Below are positions 15,344 to 23,586 of a stretch of 40,547 nucleotides of DNA, in pieces. The notes under the pieces are model-generated. The model had not been told where the DNA came from, searched no databases, and worked only from the letters and a program-made list of their open reading frames with translations. The translations under genes were made by a program, and so were the position numbers. The stretch comes from an uncultured Lachnospiraceae bacterium (GTDB lineage: Bacteria > Bacillota > Clostridia > Lachnospirales > Lachnospiraceae). Numbering within the stretch: the stretch's first letter is position 1; each line of letters opens with the position of its first letter. The stretch lies in the NCBI GenBank assembly GCA_934351765.1, contig CAKRJM010000002.1, positions 1-40,547 on the forward strand, written 5' to 3'.

Positions 15344-15850
15344 CTATCGCTTCTCCGATAAGAACATTACAAGGCTTCTCCCCTCTACCTTGGAGGGCTT
15401 ATCAACCACTGCAATGTCGGAAAGCTTCTCTGCAAATTCTTCCAGGATATGTCTGGAGTTATTCATATGACTCATTTCGCGGCCGCGGAACCGTAAGGTA
15501 ATCTTTACCTTATTGCCCTTCTGAATGAACTTTCTGGCAGCGGAAACTTTCGTATTCAGGTCGTTTTCCTCAATATTCGGAGACAGACGGACTTCCTTGA
15601 TCTCGATGACCTTCTGTTTCTTTTTGGCCTCTTTTTCTTTTCTGGCCTGTTCGTAACGGTACTTGCCGTAGTCGATGATCTTGCATACCGGCGGCTTTGC
15701 CATCGGAGCGATCTTTACCAGATCCAGTTCCGCTTCTCTCGCAAGCTTCTGTGCTTCCTTGGAAGACATAATTCCAAGCTGCTCGCCGTTTTCGCCAATG
15801 AGACGTACTTCTTTGTCTCTGATCTGTTCATTCAACATTAACTCGCTAAT
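15344..15850 (-). CDS. infC: Translation initiation factor IF-3, with a probable ATT start codon
   Basis: This 168-residue factor prevents 30S-50S association and checks start-codon pairing. Both IF-3 domains are present: LNEQIRDKEVRLIGENGEQLGIMSSKEA, PPVCKIIDYGKYRYEQ, then KEVRLSPNIEENDLNTK and KVKITLRFRGREMSH. The first ATG is at 15838, but it has no good ribosome binding site. Four codons upstream, in frame, is ATT (15850-15848) with GGGGGTG about 8 nt before it, giving ISELMLNEQI, which restores the family's N-terminus. An ATT start is the known basis of infC autocontrol in other bacteria, so I prefer it. Confidence 0.93.
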   Translation of the reverse strand: MSELMLNEQIRDKEVRLIGENGEQLGIMSSKEAQKLAREAELDLVKIAPMAKPPVCKIIDYGKYRYEQARKEKEAKKKQKVIEIKEVRLSPNIEENDLNTKVSAARKFIQKGNKVKITLRFRGREMSHMNNSRHILEEFAEKLSDIAVVDKPSKVEGRSLVMFLSEKR

Positions 15851-15943
15851 AACCAGACACCCCCATCATTTAGATAAAAGTCATTTATTCAGAACCGGTT
15901 CGATTTCATTTTGAATTCTTTCTTCGAACTGCTTTGAATAAAT

Positions 15944-16084
15944 ACAAAAAGTGGATAGAAGAACTATCCACTTAAAATCCCATTTCTTTTCTTTTTATAA
16001 ACATATCAAAGAAAAACAATATAGGAACCCGGTCGCTCATGGACGCCAAGGTGAGAGCGGATACTCTTCTTTGTTCTACACAGC
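15944..16084 (-). promoter_or_regulatory. Attenuator leader of the infC-rpmI-rplT operon (probable L20 leader)
   Basis: The leader runs about 230 nt from the promoter to infC. It has a folded upstream part with GCTCTCACC, GGCGTCCATGAGCG and CCGGGTTCC, then an intrinsic terminator: AAGTGGATAG (15958-15949 region complement) and CTATCCACTT, stem 15949-15958 with 15964-15973, followed by TTTGTATTT on the minus strand. In Firmicutes this position holds the L20-binding leader that terminates transcription when L20 is in excess. The terminator is clear; the L20 assignment rests on position and general form. Confidence 0.8.
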
Positions 16085-16090
16085 TTTTAT

Positions 16091-16119
16091 ATAATACCAC
16101 GCTGTGCCGGTTCTGTCAA
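16091..16119 (-). promoter_or_regulatory. infC operon promoter
   Basis: TTGACA (16119-16114) and TATTAT (16096-16091) on the minus strand, 17-bp spacer; near consensus, as expected for a highly expressed ribosomal operon. Confidence 0.88.
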
Positions 16120-16160
16120 CTGTTTTTTCTCCCGTAAAACCCTGCCAGATTCTTAAACCG

Positions 16161-16949
16161 CTATGCTTCTTCATGATACCGGGCCAGGAACTGTCTGGTA
16201 CGCTCTTCCTTCGGATTCCCGAACACATCGGCCGGCGTGCCGTGCTCCAGGATCCTTCCGTCATCCATGAAGATCACCTGATCGGACACATCTCTGGCAA
16301 ATGCCATCTCATGGGTCACGATGATCATGGTCATATGCTTCTCCGCCAGCTCCTTCATGACACGGAGTACTTCTCCCGTCAGCTCCGGGTCCAGTGCCGA
16401 AGTGGGTTCATCGAAGCAGAGAATGTCCGGCTCCAAAGCAAGGGCTCTCGCAATGGCCACACGCTGGCACTGGCCGCCGGAAAGCTGGTGCGGGTGGTTT
16501 TTCATCCGGTCGCCAAGTCCCATCTGCTTTAACAGCTCCTCTGCCTGTGCCTCGATCTCATCGTGGATCTCTTTCTTCTTTTCCTTATAATCCGGCCGTT
16601 CCTTTGCCAGAAGCTCCTTCGCCAGCATCACATTTCCAAGGGCTGTGTACTGGGGGAACAGATTAAAGGACTGGAACACCAGACCGAAGTGGAGACGCTT
16701 GCGCCGGATCTGAGACTCCTTTGTGGTCATGGGATCTGCCGCATCAAAAAGTGTTTCCCCATTTACCCGAATGATGCCGCCATCGGGCCGTTCCAGGAAG
16801 TTCAGACACCGAAGCAGCGTAGTTTTCCCGCTTCCGGAAGAACCGATGATGGACAATGCCTGTCCCTTTTCCATGGAAAAGCTGATATCCTTTAAGACCT
16901 CTGTGTCCTCAAATGCCTTGCTGATATGTGTTACCTCTAAAATCGCCAT
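16161..16949 (-). CDS. Polar amino-acid ABC transporter, ATP-binding protein
   Basis: This 262-residue ATPase has Walker [11 protein letters not shown]-loop [20 protein letters not shown], signature [15 protein letters not shown], Walker [13 protein letters not shown] and the H-loop VTHEMAFA. The FNLFPQYT and EMAFAR forms are typical of the GlnQ/HisP family. It carries a short insertion ([15 protein letters not shown]) before the signature. It follows the permease by 9 bp and would power the same importer. No terminator is evident before the infC promoter. Confidence 0.95.
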   Translation of the reverse strand: MAILEVTHISKAFEDTEVLKDISFSMEKGQALSIIGSSGSGKTTLLRCLNFLERPDGGIIRVNGETLFDAADPMTTKESQIRRKRLHFGLVFQSFNLFPQYTALGNVMLAKELLAKERPDYKEKKKEIHDEIEAQAEELLKQMGLGDRMKNHPHQLSGGQCQRVAIARALALEPDILCFDEPTSALDPELTGEVLRVMKELAEKHMTMIIVTHEMAFARDVSDQVIFMDDGRILEHGTPADVFGNPKEERTRQFLARYHEEA

Positions 16950-16958
16950 GACTGCCTC

Positions 16959-17645
16959 CTATCGAAAATAATCCAGTTTCTTTTCCAGCTTTGCAAACAG
17001 AACGGTCAGAAGCCCGTTCCAGATCAGATAATACAGAGCCGTAAAGAACAGCGGCCAGATGGCTCCGGAGATCCCGTGGGATCCCTTCATGAATGCCTGT
17101 CCTGCCCAGATGATCTCCTGGAGGGCAATGATCCGCGCCAGGGAGGTATCCTTTACCAGCGTGATGATCTCGTTGGACATCGGCGGAACGATCCGCTTGA
17201 TCATCTGAAGCAGCGTGACCTTAAAAAAGATCTGGCGCTTCGTCATGCCCAGCACAAGACCAGCCTCCTCCTGTCCGGCCGGAACACCCTGGATCCCGCC
17301 GCGGTAGATTTCGGAAAAATAGCAGGCATAGTTAAAGATAAAACCGACGGACGCAGCCACAAAACGCCCGGTTTCTCCGCCTCCCCAGATATTGCTCTTC
17401 GCCACCAGTCCCGGGAAGTAGTAGATAATCAAGAGCTGGATCATAAGCGGCGTTCCGCGGATAATCCAGACGATCAGTTTGATCAGCCAGCTTAAAGGCT
17501 TGAAGCGGGACATGGAACCGAAGGATATCAGAAGTCCCAGGGGCAGTGCCCCGATCAGGGTTACAAAAAATAATTTTAAGGTCTGTAAAAAGCCGACGTT
17601 CAGTGCGTTTACAACAACGGGAAGCTGTTCCAGAAATAGTTTCAT
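16959..17645 (-). CDS. Polar amino-acid ABC transporter, permease protein
   Basis: This 228-residue inner-membrane protein has about five membrane segments and the family EAA-type loop YRGGIQGVPAGQEEAGLVLGMTKRQIFFKVTLLQMIKRIVPPMSNEIITLVKDTSLA. The ATG at 17645 has GGAG 8 nt upstream; a longer reading upstream adds a non-family, arginine-rich stretch over the intercistronic hairpins. It lies between the binding protein and the ATPase. Confidence 0.94.
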   Translation of the reverse strand: MKLFLEQLPVVVNALNVGFLQTLKLFFVTLIGALPLGLLISFGSMSRFKPLSWLIKLIVWIIRGTPLMIQLLIIYYFPGLVAKSNIWGGGETGRFVAASVGFIFNYACYFSEIYRGGIQGVPAGQEEAGLVLGMTKRQIFFKVTLLQMIKRIVPPMSNEIITLVKDTSLARIIALQEIIWAGQAFMKGSHGISGAIWPLFFTALYYLIWNGLLTVLFAKLEKKLDYFR

Positions 17646-17662
17646 ACGTTCTCCTGTTTTCC

Positions 17663-17747
17663 GGCGTCTGTCCGAAAGGACGCCAAGGCGGGATACGGCT
17701 TTTCCGCATCCCGCTATGACCAACAGAGAGCGGAAAAACCGCTCTCT
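17663..17747 (-). other. Three hairpins between binding-protein and permease genes
   Basis: The gap holds GGCGTC/GACGCC (about 17663-17684), GCGGGAT/ATCCCGC (about 17688-17714) and a perfect 9-bp AGAGAGCGG/CCGCTCTCT (17725-17733 with 17739-17747). None is followed by a T run on the minus strand. Such hairpins can protect the upstream message and raise binding-protein levels over membrane subunits; that role is inferred. Confidence 0.7.
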
Positions 17748-17779
17748 GCCGAACGCCTGTATTCTTTTCTTTGGATTTC

Positions 17780-18676
17780 TTACTTCTGCTCGATCAGGGC
17801 AGCCTGTACCTTATACGCATCGGCACATTCCTTCATGGAGCCATCTGCATAGCTGTCCTTGAGGAACTGGTTCAGTGCTTCTGCAAGATCGGAACCCTTC
17901 CGGAATCCAACGCCGTACTCCTCGGTGCTGAGGCCGACGGTGTAGGTCAGGTTCTCGTAACCGGTTCCCTCACCGACCATGGCTGCTGCCATCAGAGAGT
18001 CGATGATGGCCGCATCGGAGGTTCCTGCCGCTACTTCCATCAGGGCATCTGCCTGGGAAGATACGGAAGTATAGGTAAGTCCCATTTCCTTTGCCTGTGC
18101 TTCACCGGCGCTTCCGGCTTCTGCTGCAAAGGAAAGCTCTTTAATGCTGTCCTCGGTCTGGTACTGATCTGCCTTGTCGCCGGGCACGATCACGATCTGT
18201 GCATTGTTTAAGTAAGCATTGGAGCACTCCATGGCACTCTTTACTTCATCCGTCAGTGTCATACCGTTCCATACGCAGTCAATGGTCTTTCCGTCCAGCT
18301 CCAGGATCTTGTTGTCCCAGTCGATCACAACAAACTCGGCATCTACGCCAAGGCTCTCGGCAAAGGCCTTTGCCATATCTGCATCAAAGCCGATCCACTC
18401 GCCGCTCTCATTCTGATAATCCATGGGCTCAAACTCGGTAATACCAACCACCAGCTTGCCTTTTTCCTTTACATAATCCACATCGCTTCCATCTTCGGAA
18501 GAAGCTTTGCTTGTTCCGGCAGCCTCGGTCTCCTCTTTCTTCGTCTCTTCTGCACTTGTTTCTGCTTTTGTTTCCTTTGCTGCAGCTGTCGTCTCACTGC
18601 TCTTTGTTCCGCCGCAGGCTGCCATAGAAAGAACCATTGCCGCCGCCAGCAGACATACCATTACTTTTTTCATCAT
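17780..18676 (-). CDS. Polar amino-acid ABC transporter, substrate-binding lipoprotein
   Basis: This 298-residue protein has a lipoprotein signal MKKVMVCLLAAAMVLSMAACGG with the lipobox cysteine, then a low-complexity Ser/Thr/Glu/Lys linker (about residues 25-62). The family-3 solute-binding domain follows: GKLVVGITEFEPMDYQNESGEWIGFDADMAKAFAESLGV, LDGKTIDCVWNGMTLTDEVK, AIIDSLMA and YGVGFRKGSDLAEALNQFLK. It probably binds a polar amino acid or cystine; the ligand cannot be read from sequence. Two adjacent ATGs (18676 and 18673) both suit the GAGGAG site. It is the promoter-proximal gene of its operon. Confidence 0.94.
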   Translation of the reverse strand: MMKKVMVCLLAAAMVLSMAACGGTKSSETTAAAKETKAETSAEETKKEETEAAGTSKASSEDGSDVDYVKEKGKLVVGITEFEPMDYQNESGEWIGFDADMAKAFAESLGVDAEFVVIDWDNKILELDGKTIDCVWNGMTLTDEVKSAMECSNAYLNNAQIVIVPGDKADQYQTEDSIKELSFAAEAGSAGEAQAKEMGLTYTSVSSQADALMEVAAGTSDAAIIDSLMAAAMVGEGTGYENLTYTVGLSTEEYGVGFRKGSDLAEALNQFLKDSYADGSMKECADAYKVQAALIEQK

Positions 18677-18742
18677 AACGTCTCCTCGCACTTTCTGAAC
18701 TGTCATGCTTCTGAATGTCATTCGAAGCAATATCATGGTAGT

Positions 18743-18771
18743 ATATTATCAATTTACCACGATAAAGTCAA
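18743..18771 (-). promoter_or_regulatory. Promoter of the amino-acid transporter operon
   Basis: TTGACT (18771-18766) and TAATAT (18748-18743) on the minus strand with a 17-bp spacer. Confidence 0.75.
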
Positions 18772-18827
18772 GTGGGAATTTATTTTTTCTTTTTCATGCC
18801 GGCAGTTCTCTATCTGTTTTCCGCTTC

Positions 18828-19415
18828 TCATCTGTCCCAGCAGGTCTTTTTATCCTCTTCTGTAATGGACCGGATAACTCGGCAGGGATTTCCGACTGCT
18901 ACTGAATTGTCCGGAATATCCTTGACGACAACGCTGCCGCCTCCGATCACCACGTTACTTCCGATGGTTACGCCGGGCATCACCTGAACTCCGGCGCCGA
19001 TCCATACATTGTCTCCCACCGTAATGGGATATGCATACTCCAGCCCCTGATTCCGGCGTTCAAAATCAATGGGGTGGCCGGCGGTATAGAACCCGCAGTC
19101 CGGTGCGATGAACACATGATCACCAAAGGTCACCTTCGCCCCGTCAAGAATCACCGTGTTGTGATTGGCAAAGAAATCTTCCCCGATTTCAATGTTATAG
19201 CCGTAATCGCACCAGAACGGTGCCACAATACAGAATCTGTTCTTTGTCTGCCCCAGCAGCCGCTTTATAAGCTCCTGCTGTCCGTTTTCATCGGACGGGC
19301 GAAGCTGATTGAACTCATAACAAAGCTCCTTTGCCCCGGCTCTTTCCTTCAGCAGCTCCCTGTCGTTATTTGCGTCATAAAGCATTTGTCTCTGCATTTT
19401 TTCTTTCTCGGTCAT
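18828..19415 (-). CDS. Sugar O-acetyltransferase, maltose/galactoside acetyltransferase type
   Basis: This 195-residue enzyme has the N-terminal Mac domain (MTEKEKMQRQMLYDANNDRELLKERAGAKELCYEFN) and a left-handed beta-helix of hexapeptide repeats (GYNIEIGEDFFANHNTVILDGAKVTFGDHVFIAP, ITVGDNVWIGAGVQVMPGVTIGSNVVIGGGSVV). The catalytic histidine is in FYTAGHPID. It transfers acetyl from acetyl-CoA to a sugar hydroxyl, probably for detoxification of non-metabolised sugars. The exact sugar is unknown. It stands alone between its neighbours. Confidence 0.94.
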   Translation of the reverse strand: MTEKEKMQRQMLYDANNDRELLKERAGAKELCYEFNQLRPSDENGQQELIKRLLGQTKNRFCIVAPFWCDYGYNIEIGEDFFANHNTVILDGAKVTFGDHVFIAPDCGFYTAGHPIDFERRNQGLEYAYPITVGDNVWIGAGVQVMPGVTIGSNVVIGGGSVVVKDIPDNSVAVGNPCRVIRSITEEDKKTCWDR

Positions 19416-19460
19416 CCGGCTTCATTCCTTTTTCTTTTCTTTCCAATACGGATTTCTGCA

Positions 19461-19488
19461 AAACGAGGAGCCTTTCGGCTCCCCGTTT
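19461..19488 (-). terminator. Intrinsic terminator after the DUF1540 gene
   Basis: AAACGAGGAGCC (19461-19472) pairs with GGCTCCCCGTTT (19477-19488) with one mismatch and a 4-nt loop; TTTT lies at the minus-strand 3' side. Confidence 0.65.
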
Positions 19489-19503
19489 CGTCCGTTTTTC
19501 CTT

Positions 19504-19818
19504 CTACCGCTTCTGGTAGCTGGTACATTCGGTCTGTGACGCATGCTTCGCCTGATGGCCGGCAATGGCGATTTCCTTTGCCGAGCATTCATGGTTCTCG
19601 TTGTAAACGCAGCTTACGGCGTCACAGGAAACGCCGATACTGCGGCTGGGAGTTCCCGCATGGTTCGATGCACAGCCGCAGCCGCTTTCTTTAAAGCTGG
19701 CGCAGCAGGTATCGCTGCAGTGGCAGGCGTTGGCACCATCCACCTGGATATCTCCCTTACAGCAGTATCGGTCTGAATTATAGGCGCAGTGTTCTGCGCT
19801 GCAGGTCAGATCAGTCAT
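19504..19818 (-). CDS. DUF1540 domain protein with two cysteine-rich repeats
   Basis: This 104-residue protein contains two DUF1540 units. The first is LTCSAEHCAYNSDRYCCKGDIQVDGANACHCSDTCCASF and the second VSCDAVSCVYNENHECSAKEIAIAGHQAKHASQTECTSY, separated by a short linker. Each has a spaced cysteine set suggesting metal binding. The domain is common in Clostridia and of unknown function. A good AGGAGG-type site precedes the ATG. The second unit has replaced some cysteines with histidine or alanine, so the two may bind metal differently. Confidence 0.9.
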   Translation of the reverse strand: MTDLTCSAEHCAYNSDRYCCKGDIQVDGANACHCSDTCCASFKESGCGCASNHAGTPSRSIGVSCDAVSCVYNENHECSAKEIAIAGHQAKHASQTECTSYQKR

Positions 19819-19917
19819 GACAATCCCTCCTTTTTTCGTTTTCGGAAATAGTCTGTGCTGATCTGAAACTTTTATACCTCTTTTTTCAGTTCAAAACCGT
19901 TCCTGTCCTGCCTGCGT

Positions 19918-21849
19918 TTAGTTTTCTTCCTTTTTGTCCGCAGTCTTGTTCTCTTTGTTTTTGATCTCCTCAGTCACATCAGCGATGAACTGCTCCAGAG
20001 ATTTCTGTCCCTCGTCACCGTTCCAGCGGCTTCTTACCGAAACCTTGCCCTCGGCAGCCTCTTTTTCGCCAACAACCAGCATGTAGGGCAGCTTCTTTAA
20101 CTGTGCTTCTCGGATCTTGTAGCCGATCTTCTCGGACTTGGTATCTACGTCCACCCGGACTCCTGCGTCGGTCAGTGCCGCAGCAACCTTCTGTGCGTAA
20201 TCCAGATACTTGTCGGAGATGGGCAGAACACGTACCTGAACAGGCGCCAGCCAGGTCGGGAAGGCACCGGCAAAATGCTCGATCAGGATACCGATGAAAC
20301 GCTCGATGGAGCCGAATGCAACACGGTGGATCATGATGGGACGATGCGGTGCACCGTCTGCACCAATATATTCGCACTCAAATCTCTGAGGCAGCTGGAA
20401 ATCAAGCTGGATGGTACCGCACTGCCAGGTTCTTCCGATGGAATCCTCCAGATGGAAATCGATCTTGGGACCATAGAACGCACCGTCGCCCTCGTTTACC
20501 ACATAATCCAGGCCAAGGTCATCCAGCGCGCCGCGCAGGCCTTCCGTTGCTACTTCCCAGTCCTCATCGCTTCCCATGCTGTTTTCAGGCCGTGTAGACA
20601 GCTCCACATGATACTTAAATCCGAACAGGCTGTAAACCTCATCGATGAGCTTTGCAACACCCTTGATCTCGGAACGGATCTGTTCGGGCATCATGAAGAT
20701 ATGCGCATCGTCCTGAGTGAAGCAGCGCACACGCATCAGTCCGTGGAGCTGGCCGGACTTCTCATGTCTGTGAACCAGACCGAGTTCGCCCATGCGAAGG
20801 GGAAGATCACGGTAGGAACGGGGCTCGGACTTGTAAACCAGAATGCCGCCGGGACAGTTCATGGGCTTGATGGCATAGTCCTGATCATCGATCACAGTAG
20901 TATACATGTTTTCCTTATAATGATCCCAGTGGCCGGAGGTTTCCCACAGATGACGGTTCAGAATAATGGGAGTGGAAATCTCCACGTAGCCGTTCTTTCT
21001 GTGGATCTCTCTCCAGTAATCCAGAAGCGTATTCTTTAATACCATACCGTTGGGCAGGAAGAAGGGGAAGCCGGGGCCTTCGTCGCTCATCATAAACAGG
21101 CCAAGCTCTTTTCCAAGCTTTCTGTGGTCACGCTTCTTTGCCTCCTCGATCCGCTGGAGGTATTCCTCCAGATCGGCTTTCTTTGTGAAGGCGGTACCGT
21201 AGATTCTGGTAAGCATCTTATTCTTTTCGCTGCCTCTCCAGTAAGCGCCTGCCAGACTGGTCAGCTTGAAGGCCTTTATCGGCTTTGTTGTCATCAGATG
21301 AGGACCGGCACACAGATCGGTGAACTCACCCTGCTCATAAAAGCTGATCTCTGCATCTTCGGGAAGATCCTCGATCAGTTCCACCTTATAGGGCTCCTCT
21401 TTTTCTTTCATGAATGCCAGTGCCTTATCTCTGGGCAGTGTGAACCGCTTTAAAGGAAGCGCTTCCTTCACGATTTTCTTCATCTCTGCCTCGATCTTGG
21501 TCAGATCCTCGGCAGTAAACGGTGTCTCACTGTCAATATCATAATAAAAACCGTCTGCAATGGAAGGACCGATAGCCAGCTTTACCTGCGGGTACAGACG
21601 CTTGATGGCCTGAGCCATGATATGTGACGCGGTGTGACGAAACGCTGCCTTTCCGTCCTCATCGTCAAAGGTCAGAATATTTACGGCACAGTCCTTGTCC
21701 ACAACGGTACGAAGGTCTACGGTCTCTCCGTCTACCTGGCCTGCACAGGCCACTCTCGCCAGTCCTTCGCTTAAATCTGCTGCAATGTCGATAATCGCTT
21801 TCGGTTCGCTGTATTCTTTTACCGAACCATCCTTCAATGTGATCTTCAT
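19918..21849 (-). CDS. thrS: Threonyl-tRNA synthetase
   Basis: This 643-residue class II synthetase charges tRNA-Thr. It has the N-terminal TGS domain (MKITLKDGSVKEYSEPK), the editing domain with HTASHIMAQAIKRLYP and the DLCAGPH motif, the catalytic core with NCPGG, SYRDLPLRMGELGLVHRHEKSGQLHGLMRVRCFTQDDAHIF and the motif 3 segment MIHRVAFGSIERFIGILIEH, and the anticodon-binding domain. A lysine/glutamate-rich tail ends the protein. It is a monocistronic unit behind a T-box. Confidence 0.98.
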   Translation of the reverse strand: MKITLKDGSVKEYSEPKAIIDIAADLSEGLARVACAGQVDGETVDLRTVVDKDCAVNILTFDDEDGKAAFRHTASHIMAQAIKRLYPQVKLAIGPSIADGFYYDIDSETPFTAEDLTKIEAEMKKIVKEALPLKRFTLPRDKALAFMKEKEEPYKVELIEDLPEDAEISFYEQGEFTDLCAGPHLMTTKPIKAFKLTSLAGAYWRGSEKNKMLTRIYGTAFTKKADLEEYLQRIEEAKKRDHRKLGKELGLFMMSDEGPGFPFFLPNGMVLKNTLLDYWREIHRKNGYVEISTPIILNRHLWETSGHWDHYKENMYTTVIDDQDYAIKPMNCPGGILVYKSEPRSYRDLPLRMGELGLVHRHEKSGQLHGLMRVRCFTQDDAHIFMMPEQIRSEIKGVAKLIDEVYSLFGFKYHVELSTRPENSMGSDEDWEVATEGLRGALDDLGLDYVVNEGDGAFYGPKIDFHLEDSIGRTWQCGTIQLDFQLPQRFECEYIGADGAPHRPIMIHRVAFGSIERFIGILIEHFAGAFPTWLAPVQVRVLPISDKYLDYAQKVAAALTDAGVRVDVDTKSEKIGYKIREAQLKKLPYMLVVGEKEAAEGKVSVRSRWNGDEGQKSLEQFIADVTEEIKNKENKTADKKEEN

Positions 21850-21894
21850 AATGTTCTCCTTTCCGCATCTCCCATAACCGCTGTTATGGGAAAC

Positions 21895-22118
21895 AAAAAT
21901 CCCTCATTACACAGTATCTGCATAATGAGGGACGAATTATCAGTTAATCCGCGGTTCCACCCTATTTGATTCCGGGAATCCACTTATTCGGCGGTAACGG
22001 CGCCTGCCGGGCTTGATTAGAGCCGCTCCGAGCTGGTCTTCACATACGGTTTCGTAAGGGTTCACACCATATTCCCTCTCTCTGAACGGTTCCGTATCCT
22101 ACTCTTCTCATCTTCGTT
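21895..22118 (-). promoter_or_regulatory. T-box leader of thrS, specifier ACC (Thr)
   Basis: The minus strand carries the T-box motif GGGTGGAACCGCGG (21964-21950 region) and a Stem I with AGAGAG and GGTGTGAACCC. A specifier loop GAAGACCAGC follows; its ACC codon (22037-22035) is threonine. A terminator stem CCCTCATTA/TAATGAGGG (21901-21909 with 21923-21931) with ATTTTTGT lies downstream. Uncharged tRNA-Thr should favour the antiterminator. A further hairpin at 21871-21890 sits just before the ribosome binding site. Confidence 0.95.
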
Positions 22119-22146
22119 TTTTCTGTTCTGAATTGAATCTTCACCT

Positions 22147-22175
22147 ATTATAAGCACAGCATGTTCATTTGTCAA
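22147..22175 (-). promoter_or_regulatory. thrS promoter
   Basis: TTGACA (22175-22170) and TATAAT (22152-22147), both consensus, with a 17-bp spacer on the minus strand. Confidence 0.9.
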
Positions 22176-22177
22176 GG

Positions 22178-22651
22178 CTAAAGAATCGATTCTTCCGGAG
22201 CAAAAAATTCCCTTTCCAGAAGCTCTGCCGCAAACCGTACCAGCTCCGGGCAGGGCCGCTTCTTATAATAGCTTTCTGTCCGAAGAGAGGGCGCCGCTTC
22301 TTCTTTTTTCCGTCCTGTTTCCATGCCAAGAAGCTCCGCGCAGACGATGCTTCCCTGTGCCTCCTCAAAGGCCGATGCCAGCTTCCGCATCCGGCTGTAG
22401 TTTTCCGTCTTGGCCTTCTGGTTTTCCGGGTCGGTATTTCCGCACTCCAGTCCGCAGACCAGCGCCATGCCGGACACTGCACCGCATACCTGGCGCAGCC
22501 GCCCCAGGCCGCCTCCAAAGGAGCAGGAAAGCTTTAACGCCATTTCTTCATCGATGCCGTAATGATCGGCAAAAGCAAGGAATACCGACTGGCAGCAGTT
22601 AAAGCCCTTTCGAAAGTTCTCCTCTGCACGATCTGCCCGATTTTGATCCAT
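22178..22651 (-). CDS. C_GCAxxG_C_C family protein (putative redox-active or metal-binding)
   Basis: This 157-residue protein carries the family pattern: FNCCQSVFLAF, LSCSFGGGLGRLRQVCGAVSGMALVCGL, and later cysteines at IVCAELLG and RPCPELVRFAAELL. The family is widespread in anaerobes and often sits beside redox or methyl-transfer genes; its biochemical role is unknown. The ATG at 22651 has GGAAGG 9 nt upstream and suits the family start. An ATG at 22687 would overlap the upstream methyltransferase gene by 10 nt and remains possible. It is last in a three-gene unit with two homocysteine methyltransferase genes. Confidence 0.88.
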   Translation of the reverse strand: MDQNRADRAEENFRKGFNCCQSVFLAFADHYGIDEEMALKLSCSFGGGLGRLRQVCGAVSGMALVCGLECGNTDPENQKAKTENYSRMRKLASAFEEAQGSIVCAELLGMETGRKKEEAAPSLRTESYYKKRPCPELVRFAAELLEREFFAPEESIL

Positions 22652-22677
22652 CTCACCGGTTCCTTCCATTTTTACTT

Positions 22678-23535
22678 TTACAGACATGTCTCCGCTACCT
22701 TCCGGATGTATTCCGGTGTGGTTCCGCAGCAGCCACCGATGATCCTCGCTCCTGCTTCCACCAGAACCTTCATATACTTCGCATACTCGTCCGGCCCCAT
22801 GGGATAGATGGCTTCCCCTTTGTCGCTGATCGTAGGCATTCCGGCGTTGGGAATGGCAATAACGGGAATATCTACCCGTTCTTTCATATTCCGCACTACG
22901 GATTCTAACTTATCCGGACCGGTAGAACAGTTGATCCCCACCGCGTCAGCTCCCATTTCCGCCAGCGTCTCCACAGCATCAAAAATATTTCCGCCATAAA
23001 ACAGACTTCCGTCTGATTCAATGGTCAGGGCACAGCAGATCGGAAGATCGCAGACGGAACGGCAGGCCTCCACCGCCGCCATGGTCTCCTCCAGCCCCAG
23101 CATAGTCGCCGCAGTCACGTAATCGGCGCCGCCCTCGGCAATGATGGAGATCTGCTCCTCATAAGCATCCAGCAGCCGTCCGTAATCCTCATCAATCCGG
23201 CTTGTGGTAGTTACACTGGCATTTAAATAAATCCCCTCCCGCACGGTTTCTCTTCCGATCTGCATTAACGTACTGTTGATCTCCCGCGTCTGATCCTGTA
23301 ATCCGTGACGGGTTAAATTGATCCGGTTTGCCGTAAAGGTCGGCACGCTGATCACCTGGGAACCTGCGTCCATATAAGCATGCTTCAGATCAATGATCAC
23401 CTGCGGGTGGTCACAGATCCATTTTTCGGTGCAGACTCCCTTCGGCATTCCGGCCTTCATCATATTAGAACCCGTGGCTCCGTCTCCCAGTAAAATCCCC
23501 TCGGATGTTCTTTTTTTAAATTCTTCTCTTGTCAT
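22678..23535 (-). CDS. Homocysteine S-methyltransferase family protein, copy 1
   Basis: This 285-residue protein is a stand-alone HCY (Pfam S-methyl_trans) domain. It has DGATGSNMMKAGMPKG, TFTANRINLTRHGL, and the zinc site GINCSTGP plus GGCCGTTPEYIR near the C-terminus, so all three zinc cysteines are kept. It resembles the N-terminal homocysteine module of cobalamin-dependent MetH, but has no folate, cobalamin or activation domain. It may work with separate corrinoid proteins or use another methyl donor. It follows the paralogue at 23587 by 51 bp. Confidence 0.92.
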   Translation of the reverse strand: MTREEFKKRTSEGILLGDGATGSNMMKAGMPKGVCTEKWICDHPQVIIDLKHAYMDAGSQVISVPTFTANRINLTRHGLQDQTREINSTLMQIGRETVREGIYLNASVTTTSRIDEDYGRLLDAYEEQISIIAEGGADYVTAATMLGLEETMAAVEACRSVCDLPICCALTIESDGSLFYGGNIFDAVETLAEMGADAVGINCSTGPDKLESVVRNMKERVDIPVIAIPNAGMPTISDKGEAIYPMGPDEYAKYMKVLVEAGARIIGGCCGTTPEYIRKVAETCL

Positions 23536-23586
23536 GATACTCCTGTTCTCCGTCTGTTCTTTTCCTCGCGTTTTTCCTGCTTTGTT

